From: Pelargonium x hortorum
Taxonomy: Eukaryota > Streptophyta > Magnoliopsida > Geraniales > Geraniaceae
Reading direction: 5' to 3'
DNA: 21,387 nucleotides
NCBI GenBank assembly: GCA_036897525.1
Contig: JAYMTJ010000115.1
Location: forward strand, 1-21,387
The notes below the pieces were generated by a model. It was given only the letters and a program-made list of their open reading frames with translations, did not search any database and was not told where the DNA came from. This document shows, one piece after another, positions 8,913 to 17,395 of this stretch. Both the position numbers and the translations under genes were made by a program. Position 1 is the stretch's first letter. Each line of letters begins with the position of its first letter.

Positions 8913-9344
8913 GACGCTTACAAAAGAAGACTTTGAAAAGGCCGATCCTTAAACTTTTATAAACTTATTGAATTGAAAGCAACAAAGTTTGACAATCTAG
9001 TTAGACCCGTGAATTTTATAACTTGACAAGAACCCCTTTTTGAGGTTGTGTCTATATTACAGGTATTACAAATTCTGATCAATAAATTCACTATTAACCC
9101 CTGGCTTAAGAATAACGTAGTAGGTCAACTTTCAAATTATACCTCCATTCGAATATGAACTTCACGGATGTTTTTGGCTAGTAATTATTTATTATATCTT
9201 GAATTCGGATTAGAAAATGAGCATCTCTTGGTTTACGTTTTTCGTCTTTGGAACAATCCTTATCAAAGGAATCGCAGTGGATGGCAACCCTTTTACCTAA
9301 AAAAATGGATGGTGTATTTGTGCCTGTTTGATGTGGTAGACTAA
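8913..9344 (+). CDS. Candidate open frame if TGA is tryptophan
   Basis: No TAA or TAG occurs in this register over 144 codons. The register contains three TGA codons, so it is open only under a code such as the mold mitochondrial code 4. In the standard code the longest part is the last one, with ATG at 9168 and 58 residues. The translation is not low-complexity: it includes LEFGLENEHLLVYVFRLWNN and a tryptophan- and aromatic-rich stretch near the end. I cannot match it to cox, nad, cob, atp, rps3 or a homing endonuclease. The left end has no start codon, so it would need to be an exon or a remnant. It is one of the better coding candidates in the window, but unproven. Confidence 0.25.
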
Positions 9345-9610
9345 AATATTACAAAAATCGCGGGAGTCTCTACAAGTAAGGAGTCAAAACGAGAAGTCTA
9401 GGATGCATAGGTTCTAAATTAAAGAGCCTTTCGTCAAAATAATATACATCATTAGCATCTCGTGATGAACTAAGTTGAGTCAAAGTGTTTGTACACTAAA
9501 ACCTATGCATAAGTTTTATCCTAATTGATATGAAGTAAAATTTTGAATTAGCAGGAGCTCAAATTTGTATACTCTTTATCGGGGGTATTCAAGTAGAAAG
9601 AAAACTCTGA

Positions 9611-9853
9611 ATTCATGGGTATCCCTCACTACTCGCCGAGGGAGCACAAGACTTTAAAACTTGCGAAACCGCTAGAGATATGCCTTATTCGGTAGAATAT
9701 TTAGTAGCAAAGGTTTCAACTAAGGACTTATTACAAAACTTTCGACCTTTGTGGTCAGAACACAAATACAATATAGATCCTGACCAAAAATTCGGTAGTA
9801 TAATATTCGAGGAGTTTGAAAAGTTTTCTTATCTTAATAAATTGAATAAATAG
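9611..9853 (+). CDS. Candidate open frame, charged C-terminus-like
   Basis: The frame is open for 80 codons and ends at TAG. The first ATG is at 9680, giving 57 residues that begin MPYSVEYLVAKVSTKDLLQN. The product is rich in charged and aromatic residues (for example LWSEHKYNIDPDQKFGS and FEEFEKFSYLNKLNK) and looks like a soluble protein segment, unlike the hydrophobic translations elsewhere. It lies in a different register from the 8913-9344 frame and is separated from it by about 270 bases. No domain is recognised. It could be the end of a degraded gene. Confidence 0.25.
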   Translation: MHGYPSLLAEGAQDFKTCETARDMPYSVEYLVAKVSTKDLLQNFRPLWSEHKYNIDPDQKFGSIIFEEFEKFSYLNKLNK

Positions 9854-11126
9854 AGTCTGCTTTACTAGTCCATAACAATGATTGATACCCATAAAGGATC
9901 TCTAACAAATCCTAAAAAATCTTTCTTAACTTGTAATGTGAGACTTAGTTTCTGGTTTCGAAATCGGCATAGAACCCGCAAAGGTTGAAGTACGAATAAA
10001 TGTATTATCTTTCTACTAAGATTGTAAGCTTATACCTCGAAAATTGACAGCGAAAAAGAGGCTTTGAAATTCTTCCTGTATATAGGATAAAAGCATCTCG
10101 CATATTTTTCATGAAAAAAGGAGTCTCATGTTCCTAATATTCTTTTGCTAGATTCTATAGAAGAGGGTACATTAAAAGAAAACAAGGCCCGCTTTCAGGT
10201 ACTTTTGGTACCAAAACAAGGACTTATCGGCTCACTAGAAACATATTACATGATTATCTATTCTCTATTAAGGCTCTGACCTCTATACTAAGAACTAACA
10301 AGAGGAAGTTTACTTGACAACAACCTAGAAGACTTTAGAACTAATAGGGGAGCATCTAATATACCCAAGACTCCTATCTCTACTAATAAGTAATAAAAAG
10401 ACAAGTACAGGTAAGACTAAGACTATGGCTATCAAGAAGAAGTAGGTAACAAAAGGCATATGATCTGGGTGTAATAACGTATGAATAGACTGTACTAAGA
10501 CTATCTAATACATCTAATACTGAACTATAACTCCTAGTTGCAGGGATAAGATAAAGAAGGACTCTAGTCTATCTAATCTAAACCCCTTAATTACCAACTT
10601 ATTTCCTAGATCTGCTTCTTGTTAACTAGAAAATAAGGAACATGAAAGTAAAGTAGAGTCTCTCTTTACCAATCTCCACTAAAAAACTTAAGGAGAACCT
10701 TAGTAAACTGCCCTTTATAAAGCACAAGAAAGGCCTCTAAATCCAAATGGAATAAGAACTTAGTTATAAGATTGACTTCTAGAAGAGCTGTCCCCCCTCT
10801 TAACAAAAGAACGAATATCTGCTCTTTTCCAACTTCTTGGTTACTCTGTGCTAATGCTAGGTCTTCTTCTTTCGGAGATTCTCCGTATTCTATGAATTCT
10901 CAGGTTATACCCTTTGTGATATATTCCGGATCTAAATAAGTGCTATATAAAAGCAAATCAAATAAATAGAAAAGGAACCCTATTCTATCCCCTTAAAACC
11001 GAGAAAAAAACTTGTACAAATTCAAATTACAATTGGGAAAGAACCCTCCCAGGCGTATCCCCTTAAATAGAGACCACACTATCTTTTAGTTGAAATCCTT
11101 AAGTAGAAAAATTTTCTATAACTTAC

Positions 11127-11141
11127 TTCCTTGTAAAACCT
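11127..11141 (+). repeat. 15-bp dispersed repeat with TGTAAAAC core
   Basis: The word ttccttgtaaaacct is identical at 11127-11141 and 18056-18070. The core tgtaaaac also occurs at 2089, 11453 and 13801, always on the plus strand. Five copies is more than base composition would predict by a rough estimate (below one). It could be a sequence motif of function or a shared relic. Confidence 0.6.
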
Positions 11142-11642
11142 AATTGATGAGGGCATAACAGTAGAAAAACGAAAATTGAATTGATAGGTAAACTTGACTT
11201 GTTGTTATATTAGATGAGAAGGAAACCCTTCTTATATTGTAGACTTTATTACTTCCCAAGATTCTAGAAGCTCTAAACTTATACATGGAACCTCTATTAT
11301 CTAGTTGCACTTAGTTAGAAAAGACTTGAATGTACCCCCTTTTCTACGCTTATAAGTGCCTTCCTAAAAAGTTTTAGTTACAAATTTATTAGCTTAAGTT
11401 CTTTATAATCCCTAGTGTCTTTACCACAAACTACTTTGGCTTGACTTACCCGCTGTAAAACGAAAGTACAAAAACAGGGAACCGCGGCTAGTCTTACTCC
11501 CAACATCTTCTCCTATTCCTGGATCCCCAGATACTAAAGCAAGCAGAATATGAAGAAAGCAACTCTCTTTGTCAAGTCTTTCCCTTGACTAGGATTCTTA
11601 GAATCTCCTTCGGCTTTGTTAGTACATATTCCTAAGAACTAA

Positions 11643-11936
11643 TACCTGAAACCAGCTACTAAGACAACCAATAAACTGTTAAATAAATTGACCTTAGGGT
11701 TTTCTCTTACCTATCTTCTTAATCTTAATACCCTTCTTGAAAGCCTAACTCTAACTCAGTATCTTCTAAGTCTTCTTATGAGCCTTGGTAGCTATACCTA
11801 TCCTATGAGACTCTTATTGCATCCTGTACTTATTCTAGCTGTCTTAGGGTTCCCTGTATTAGTATTCCCTGTACTTATAGGAGTTATTGTATCTATAATA
11901 GTAGATATAGTAAAAAGAGTTCTTATTACTAGTTAG
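11643..11936 (+). CDS. Candidate hydrophobic membrane protein
   Basis: The frame is open for 97 codons between TAA and TAG; the earliest plausible start is TTG at 11688, which gives 82 residues. The start region is basic and polar (KPATKTTNKLLNKL). It is followed by leucine-rich segments and a long hydrophobic stretch (LILAVLGFPVLVFPVLIG, then VIVSIIVDIVKRV), consistent with two or three membrane spans. Codons strongly prefer A or T at the third position (ctt, cta, tta, gta, ata), as in AT-rich organelle genes. No TGA is needed to keep it open. No family is recognised. Pyrimidine-rich DNA tends to translate as hydrophobic protein, which lowers confidence. It remains the best single coding candidate in the spacer. 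Confidence 0.35.
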   Translation, partial: YLKPATKTTNKLLNKLTLGFSLTYLLNLNTLLESLTLTQYLLSLLMSLGSYTYPMRLLLHPVLILAVLGFPVLVFPVLIGVIVSIIVDIVKRVLITS

Positions 11937-12080
11937 ATTAGGAGCTCTCTTACACTTTTCCTAGATTAGAGCCTCCCGCGGAATGCCGTAACAAAAACCT
12001 GTTCCCTGTAAGTTTATAAGTAGCAGGTGTCTTTCTAAGAAATTCTTCTAGGAGCCTCGTCAACTTTTACGAAAATAAAA

Positions 12081-12099
12081 AGAGAATATCCCGTTCTCT
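12081..12099. other. Short hairpin AGAGAA/TTCTCT
   Basis: A six-pair perfect stem (12081-12086 with 12094-12099) closes a seven-base loop tatcccg. There is no T-run next to it, so it is not an obvious terminator. Confidence 0.5.
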
Positions 12100-12429
12100 G
12101 ATCTAGTCCCCTTTCTTAATAACAACCCTGGAAAGTACAGGACTGCCTTTATTTTAAGTTTATACCCCCCTTAAATAGAGCACTGTTCAAATAAAGTTTA
12201 ATGTCTTCTTGTAGTTTAAGCTGTTAGGACAGTGAAATTTGAAGAATTTTTTTTAGAAAACATTGACTATAAATTCGAAAGGGAAGCTTAGAGAAGAGCC
12301 CCTTATAGAGTTCGTTAACACACGGATATATTCTTAACTTTATAGCCCTAGACTTCTGTTCAAATTTTGTCGCTAGAGCTGCACTTCCCAACTGAATTCC
12401 TCTGTTACCAGTACCTATCTCAAACCAGG

Positions 12430-12600
12430 ATTACTAGGTCAATGGCTGTCGGTGATGGGTTAATGAATGTCGGTGGTGAATGGGTGTTGGCTCTCAGTCA
12501 GTGATCGAGGGTTGCTGTCAATGGTATAGGTTTACTGACAGCGCCGATAGATGCTTTCGATTGACACCATTACCGGTATTCAAGGTACGAAGTTCTTAGC
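12430..12600. repeat. GC-richer minisatellite-like patch with hairpin
   Basis: This patch is rich in GGT, GTC and TGG words. The word tgtcggtg occurs at 12447-12454 and 12468-12475 (period 21), with looser echoes (ggtggtgaatgggtg) after it. A seven-pair perfect stem, gctgtca at 12514-12520 with tgacagc at 12536-12542, encloses a 15-base loop. The composition is unlike both flanks. No gene was seen. Confidence 0.6.
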
Positions 12601-13657
12601 TTGGGCTCCTATTGACCTAAGAGCTATACCCAGTTTCTTATGAGCTATCTGTATCAGGATCTTAGGCTTAGTAGCTATACAAGTCTTTAGGGATATAACA
12701 GAATGGGATATAAGGTCTTTCTTGCCTATGTTGCTACAGTCTTTTCAGTCATAGCTTCTAGGTTGTTTAGTAAGGTAATTTCAGTGTATATTACTTATTA
12801 GATATATGATATATGCAGAATTCTCTATACAATTTGAATTAAGGAATACCGAGTCAGTTATTAACTAGTCAAAAACCCTGTTGGCTTTAAGTTAAGGGAA
12901 TTGACTAGAGTCAAAGCATCGTGTCCTCACAATCGACGAAGATATGATCGGAAGTCTGACCTCATTGGAGATAAGCCCCTCCTAGATATTCCTGAGACTG
13001 GGATAATTAGTCTTTAGTTTGGGACCTTAGGCAGAGGGTGGTAGAGTTTGGTGTTAGTACTACGGGTTCTTAGGATGAAGATATTCTGTTTATGTATTAA
13101 CTTCTTATTCAAGAGTGGATATTTTGATTCGGCGAAGAACCTTTAGTTGGTAGGGGAAAGGAAAGGGTATTTAAGGATTTAGACTTTTCAGTTCAGCTAG
13201 CAAGAGAAAAAAACTTTTATAGGTAGGATGTTAAGGATTTCCTCTATTGACTTATTAGTTAAGAGTATTCCGGTTTAGGTATAATGAGTTTCAGCAGACA
13301 AAGGACTTACTTTGACAGGAGTATTTCAATTGGTTATAAAGGTGCTAGTGAATCTTATATTTTCGGAGGTTGTTATTATATTATAGATCGGTAGAATTCT
13401 AAGGACTTGGTATTCATAGGACTTGTAGGGCTAACTCCTCCTATAGCAATAACAAGTAAGACAAGAAGGATATGCCTTTATAACAACTAAAAGAACTTAA
13501 ACTAGGAGTCTTAGGAGCTAGAATACCCCTCTTTGTAGCTAAACTCCCACTCTCTACACTCTTAAAAGCTAGATTCTGTTGCAAGAGTGGCTAAAAGGAG
13601 ATTTAACTATAAATGAATCATACCTTTCCCTACGAGCCGCCCGTTGTCTTATAACCT

Positions 13658-13780
13658 ATGCCTTTCTTACTTGAATTGTTAGAACCTCTCACTAAACTTC
13701 CCTTTTATATTATCTTAAACCCTTTGAGTCCTCTTTTGCTTAGAAAACTTGTACTTGTATTCCCCCTTAAAGCTTGTTAA
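13658..13780 (+). CDS. Candidate 40-residue hydrophobic frame
   Basis: ATG at 13658 to TAA at 13778-13780 encodes 40 residues beginning MPFLLELLEPLTKLPFYII and ending in a basic hydrophobic tail with LVLVFPLK. The tail resembles the LVFPVL part of the 11643-11936 frame. The same register contains an earlier ATG (13613) with a 13-codon frame, and a following frame at 13811-13936, so the three lie in one phase separated by TAA codons. That alignment could reflect an interrupted ancestral frame or coincidence. No family is recognised. Confidence 0.2.
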   Translation: MPFLLELLEPLTKLPFYIILNPLSPLLLRKLVLVFPLKAC

Positions 13781-13810
13781 GAAAACTCGCTTGCCTGTAC
13801 TGTAAAACCT

Positions 13811-13936
13811 ATGAACTTCACTAAGCTCTATCCCTTATTTGAAACTGTTCTTACTTTAATTCTAAAAACATACCCAGTAGCTATCTTCATTTCACTTCTA
13901 CACTTTCTTATTATAATTTATATGCGCTGTGTATAA
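13811..13936 (+). CDS. Candidate 41-residue membrane peptide
   Basis: ATG at 13811 to TAA at 13934-13936 encodes 41 residues beginning MNFTKLYPLFETVLTLILK, followed by the strongly hydrophobic VAIFISLLHFLIIIYM, a good single membrane span. It is in phase with the 13658-13780 frame just upstream, 30 bases after its stop. No ribosome-binding site is seen, as expected for a fungal or plant mitochondrion. The hydrophobicity may follow only from pyrimidine-rich composition. Confidence 0.25.
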   Translation: MNFTKLYPLFETVLTLILKTYPVAIFISLLHFLIIIYMRCV

Positions 13937-16174
13937 ACTTTTATCGAGTATAGCCTTTATTTCTTCTTCTATACTAGCAGTAAAAAAAAGACTTACTTTC
14001 TATTTAATTAATAATTAAGAATTAAAAAGCGGAACCCCTTTGGAATGTTTCAGCATGTTTATGGAATCTACTTTACTTATCTCATTATGGGGCAATCTTC
14101 GATTAATCGATAAAGGAATTCCTAAAAAAAGCACAAATTAGGTACTTAGTGCACATACTTTACTGACTTTAGGTAATCTCTATTACAAGAAAAGCTTTGC
14201 ATTTCCAAATAGAAATATACCAAACGGACTACCACAATATACGGTCTACATAAACAACGCAAAAATTTTGCAAAAATCATAAGACAAGCAAATTACAAGA
14301 AAGAAGAAGTTTTTAAGAAACCTAACTAACAGGTGGATACAGCGGTAATGTAGCTCTATTTACAATGTCCTACCATTCTGTAATTTGACTTCTTTTTGTT
14401 TGAGATGTTAGACATTAGCTGTTGTACTTCGCATTATATATACTTTTTTTCATACCTCAGCTTGGATTTAACTTTAACATTAGGTTTTTCCTTGCCTTGT
14501 GCCTTAAAATAGTGTCCAAAAAATGCCTTAATTATAGCTATGAATAATTTGACCTAGAATGACCCATAACGGCGTTCCTAAGAGAGTTTTTGACGGGAAG
14601 TCCACGCGATTATATATAACCCGGTAATTTTTCAATTTTTATCCGAGATCCTACCAAATCTAAGAAAAGAGAATTAATTATGATTATGCCATTCTTATTT
14701 TCTTGTACTTCTAGATAAAATAACTGGTTTTATAGAAAAGAACCCACCTAAAGGATGCAAACGAACTATTTCCAACAATTGAATGCCCTGCTAAAATAAG
14801 GACAGTCTAACAGAAAAAAATAAGGGCTTGAAAATGGGATACAACCCGCTTTAAAAATTTGAGGAGAAGGACAAAAGAATTGAGAGTGCCATAGGCTCAA
14901 GAAAGAAAAACTACTTAGAGTTTACGTAGTTAAACCTGCTTTTTCTAAACCTAGCAGGCAGGTAGGGCTTCTATAAAGACGAAAGTTGACGAAATCTAGA
15001 TACAAAGAGCTATATGCATTAATTAAGATATTAAGATAATGGAGATACAAATAACAAATAAGGATATTTTAAAAGTTACAAGTGAAAACTAAACAAGGAA
15101 TCGACTGCTTTATTTAAAGTTGGGGCTGCCCATAGACTGGCTTTATATTAGGCGACTTTTCATAGTGGGTTTACTTTCAAAGGAGAACTCAGGTTTAGTC
15201 ATCTCTTACTATATCAAGTAAGCGAAAAGGGTAAGGGAAAACTCATAGCATAGGCCCTTAAAAAAAAACTATTAGGACCCCATCATGTATGATTGAATCT
15301 ACTGAAGTTTTCATGCGGAATTTTGAGAACTTCCTAATTATGAATTTAAGGGGTCCTTTTGAATACTAAGCTTACTAAATTTAGGCGCCCCTATCCTTTA
15401 TATAAAGATATAAATATTGCAGATTGTTTTATTAACTGGGAATAGGAACCTTTAAGTATTTTACTTTACCACAGGGTTTCTTCTTTATACTGAATTCGGC
15501 AGTTCCTAGGGCTATGTACTTATTTGACAACCCCTCTCATAAGACTTTTAAGCTAAAGTATAATAATAAAATGGATCTCCCCTTTCCTTTAACATGAAGA
15601 TAAAGGATTACAAAATACAACGCTTAGGGATTTACTAGTATAAATTTTCTAATAAATAGTCGCTTCAAAAGCAATTCTCGTGCATTAAAAAGGGTTCAGA
15701 TAGGAGTTTATGTACGATTTTTTTGTTTCTTAAAATTACTAAAGTTTTACTTTAGAATTCTATCTATTTTATCCAGGGATCCATCTAAAATAAAAGAAAA
15801 AAATATGGTATTTCCAAATCAAAATAGAGTATCCTTATATTTTTTTCTTCTCTAAATGCTTATATTAATAAAATATAAAGGTTCTCAAGAGACCTGCATT
15901 ACTAGGAGGGTTAGAACTGCAAAAGGCTCTTAAAGTATATCCACAAGATTTTAGAAAATAAGCGCTCTGGCTCTCATTTTATTGGGTCTCAATATATTTA
16001 TGCTTTTTAGCAAGTTCTAGCAAGGAATTTAACTTTATGTTAAAGCATGGAATTGTTCTACCTAATCACTAAAATATATTTTATTGCGGGACTTGAGTTT
16101 ACGTAAATAGGAAATACTCGGGTCTAATCTCCTATATCTAGCCAATTTAGTTAAAACTTTGTCTTAATATTTCT

Positions 16175-16230
16175 GGGTATAGCACTCCTTGGTCAAAATG
16201 AATGTCATAGGTTCAAGTCGTCTGCTGCCT
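16175..16230 (+). pseudogene. Possible tRNA-Lys-like relic
   Basis: The stretch starts gggtatagc, then cttggtc, and later has gtcataggttcaagtc. These three pieces follow the order of the acceptor/D-arm start and T-arm of tRNA-Lys(UUU) of the GGGTGTATAGCTCAGTTGGT type. It is only about 56 bases long and has no room for a normal anticodon arm, and the T stem pairs poorly. If it derives from a tRNA, the gene is dead. The resemblance is short and from memory, so chance is possible. Confidence 0.15.
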
Positions 16231-16587
16231 AGCACTACAGTCCAAACAACTTTTATTTATTATACTTTACATAACAATTATGTGCTTTTTTTTTTCTATT
16301 TTCATAAGACGTTACATAAGGGGGTTATTTCAGGAAATTTAGAGAATAATTACCTTCTTTAGTTTGAGTAAATTAAAAATTATTTATGCTTATAACTGGG
16401 ATAATATTTATAAAAGTGAATGACTTATCTTTAGTCTAGTGCACTCATCTCGCTAGGGGGTTTCCTTTTTTTTTTTTTAAGCTATTAGTTTAAACTGGGC
16501 AGAATCTTCGGTGAAACAAGGCTTAATTATTACTTTCAACTAGAGTCTATAATATAAATAGTATACGGTTAGTACAACACAAATTAA

Positions 16588-16839
16588 GTCAAGGAAAAAA
16601 CTACTAAAAATTTGTATCCAAATTGTACAAATATCATAGTTTCAAACCCGGTTCCTGTAGTTAAGTTAAAGAGTACCCTTGAAGTTTCTTTAACAATCCA
16701 TATATCCTTTATTTATTTAGTAGTAATGCTCAGTCCCTATTATATTTTAGGTGAAGATTATATGCCTTTCCGGTTTGAAGTTCACTTCGGTTGTATTACT
16801 ATGCAGAGGCAAAGACTAAAAAGAGTTTACTTTAGATAA
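16588..16839 (+). CDS. Hypothetical open frame in AT-rich section
   Basis: The frame is open for 83 codons between two TAA codons; TTG at 16612 would give 75 residues, and the first ATG is well inside. The product has a variable N-terminal part, one hydrophobic segment (IHISFIYLVVMLSPYYIL) and a basic end (MQRQRLKRVYFR). The sequence is not low-complexity and no TGA is needed. No family is recognised. Flanks show no gene. It may be a short remnant or chance. Confidence 0.2.
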   Translation, partial: VKEKTTKNLYPNCTNIIVSNPVPVVKLKSTLEVSLTIHISFIYLVVMLSPYYILGEDYMPFRFEVHFGCITMQRQRLKRVYFR

Positions 16840-17305
16840 AGCAATAAATAGACTTCTTTTAGCTGAGATATAAAGAGTATAAGATATATAGCCAGCCCCA
16901 CCCTAATCTTTTAACTAAATAAGGGACTTCACTGCGTAGCTGCTCTTTTAGAATTTATGACACCGGTAGGATCTTAAGTTTTATTTCAATAGTTAGGTAA
17001 TAAAAAGATACAAAGTATTAGTGTCCTTCAAATTAAACAACAATTCAAACGTTAAGACAGATTAAATTACTTCTATATTCTACTCACGATAGGGTAACAC
17101 ATTTATCTTAGCATTGAACCTCCAGAGTAGGACTTCCGGTGGTATTATCAAATTTTTTTACAAGCGCTACTCTATTTTTTTGTACGTATTTTAGTTATAC
17201 GTTACTTCCCAAATAACCCAAAAAGTAAGAATTAACAAATAGGGAAACTCTGTAATCCAGAATTAATAAGAAAATTCTTATACCTAGCTCTCAAGTGTTA
17301 TAATT

Positions 17306-17395
17306 AGCGCGGGGCGGGGATTCGAACCTATGACAAGTTAGTGTTCGCAATTAACTGTTTAACACGAAGTTACTTAGTTCCACTGCTAGGAGACT
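17306..17395 (-). pseudogene. Possible degenerate tRNA-like sequence
   Basis: On the minus strand the sequence contains a T-loop-like ggttcgaatcc (plus 17318-17328), an agcagtgg word recalling a D arm, and a five-pair stem (plus 17341-17345 with 17361-17365) closing an oversized 15-base loop. The acceptor stem does not pair and the T stem has mismatches. Overall it recalls a tRNA-Asn-type layout that has lost its fold. The 12 bases tgtcataggttc are shared with the relic at 16203-16214. Most likely a dead tRNA copy or a chance match. Confidence 0.2.

Larger units (their letters stand above)
8690..10250. other. Island of different sequence texture
   Basis: Compared with its flanks this stretch has fewer TAAG/CTTA words, more AAAA and TTTT, and more balanced codon-like composition. 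It contains two protein-like open frames (8913-9344 if TGA is sense, and 9611-9853) and a G5C5 palindrome. It may be a degraded insert, for example of plasmid or intron origin, or part of a real gene with an unusual structure. No known motif was recognised, so the source is open. Both edges are estimated by eye. Confidence 0.35.
10986..12180 (+). repeat. Dispersed CCCCTTAAA element
   Basis: The word tatccccttaaa occurs at 10986-10997 and 11056-11067. The longer ccccttaaatagag is identical at 11059-11072 and 12167-12180. A fourth ccccttaaag lies near 13763. The copies sit mainly in the AT-rich patches, so the word may mark fragments of one original sequence. Confidence 0.6.
10250..14000. other. 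TAAG-rich spacer with AT-rich patches
   Basis: The stop-dense texture resumes here, broken by AT-rich patches at about 10920-11110 and 12160-12300 that share a CCCCTTAAA word, and by a GC-richer patch at 12430-12600. Two hydrophobic candidate frames lie at 11643-11936 and 13658-13936. Nothing else was recognised. Confidence 0.45.

Noticed and set aside
8907-8914. tataagac-like word as a yeast-type mitochondrial promoter
   Set aside because: It does not match the ATATAAGTA consensus well enough, and single near-matches are expected in AT-rich DNA.
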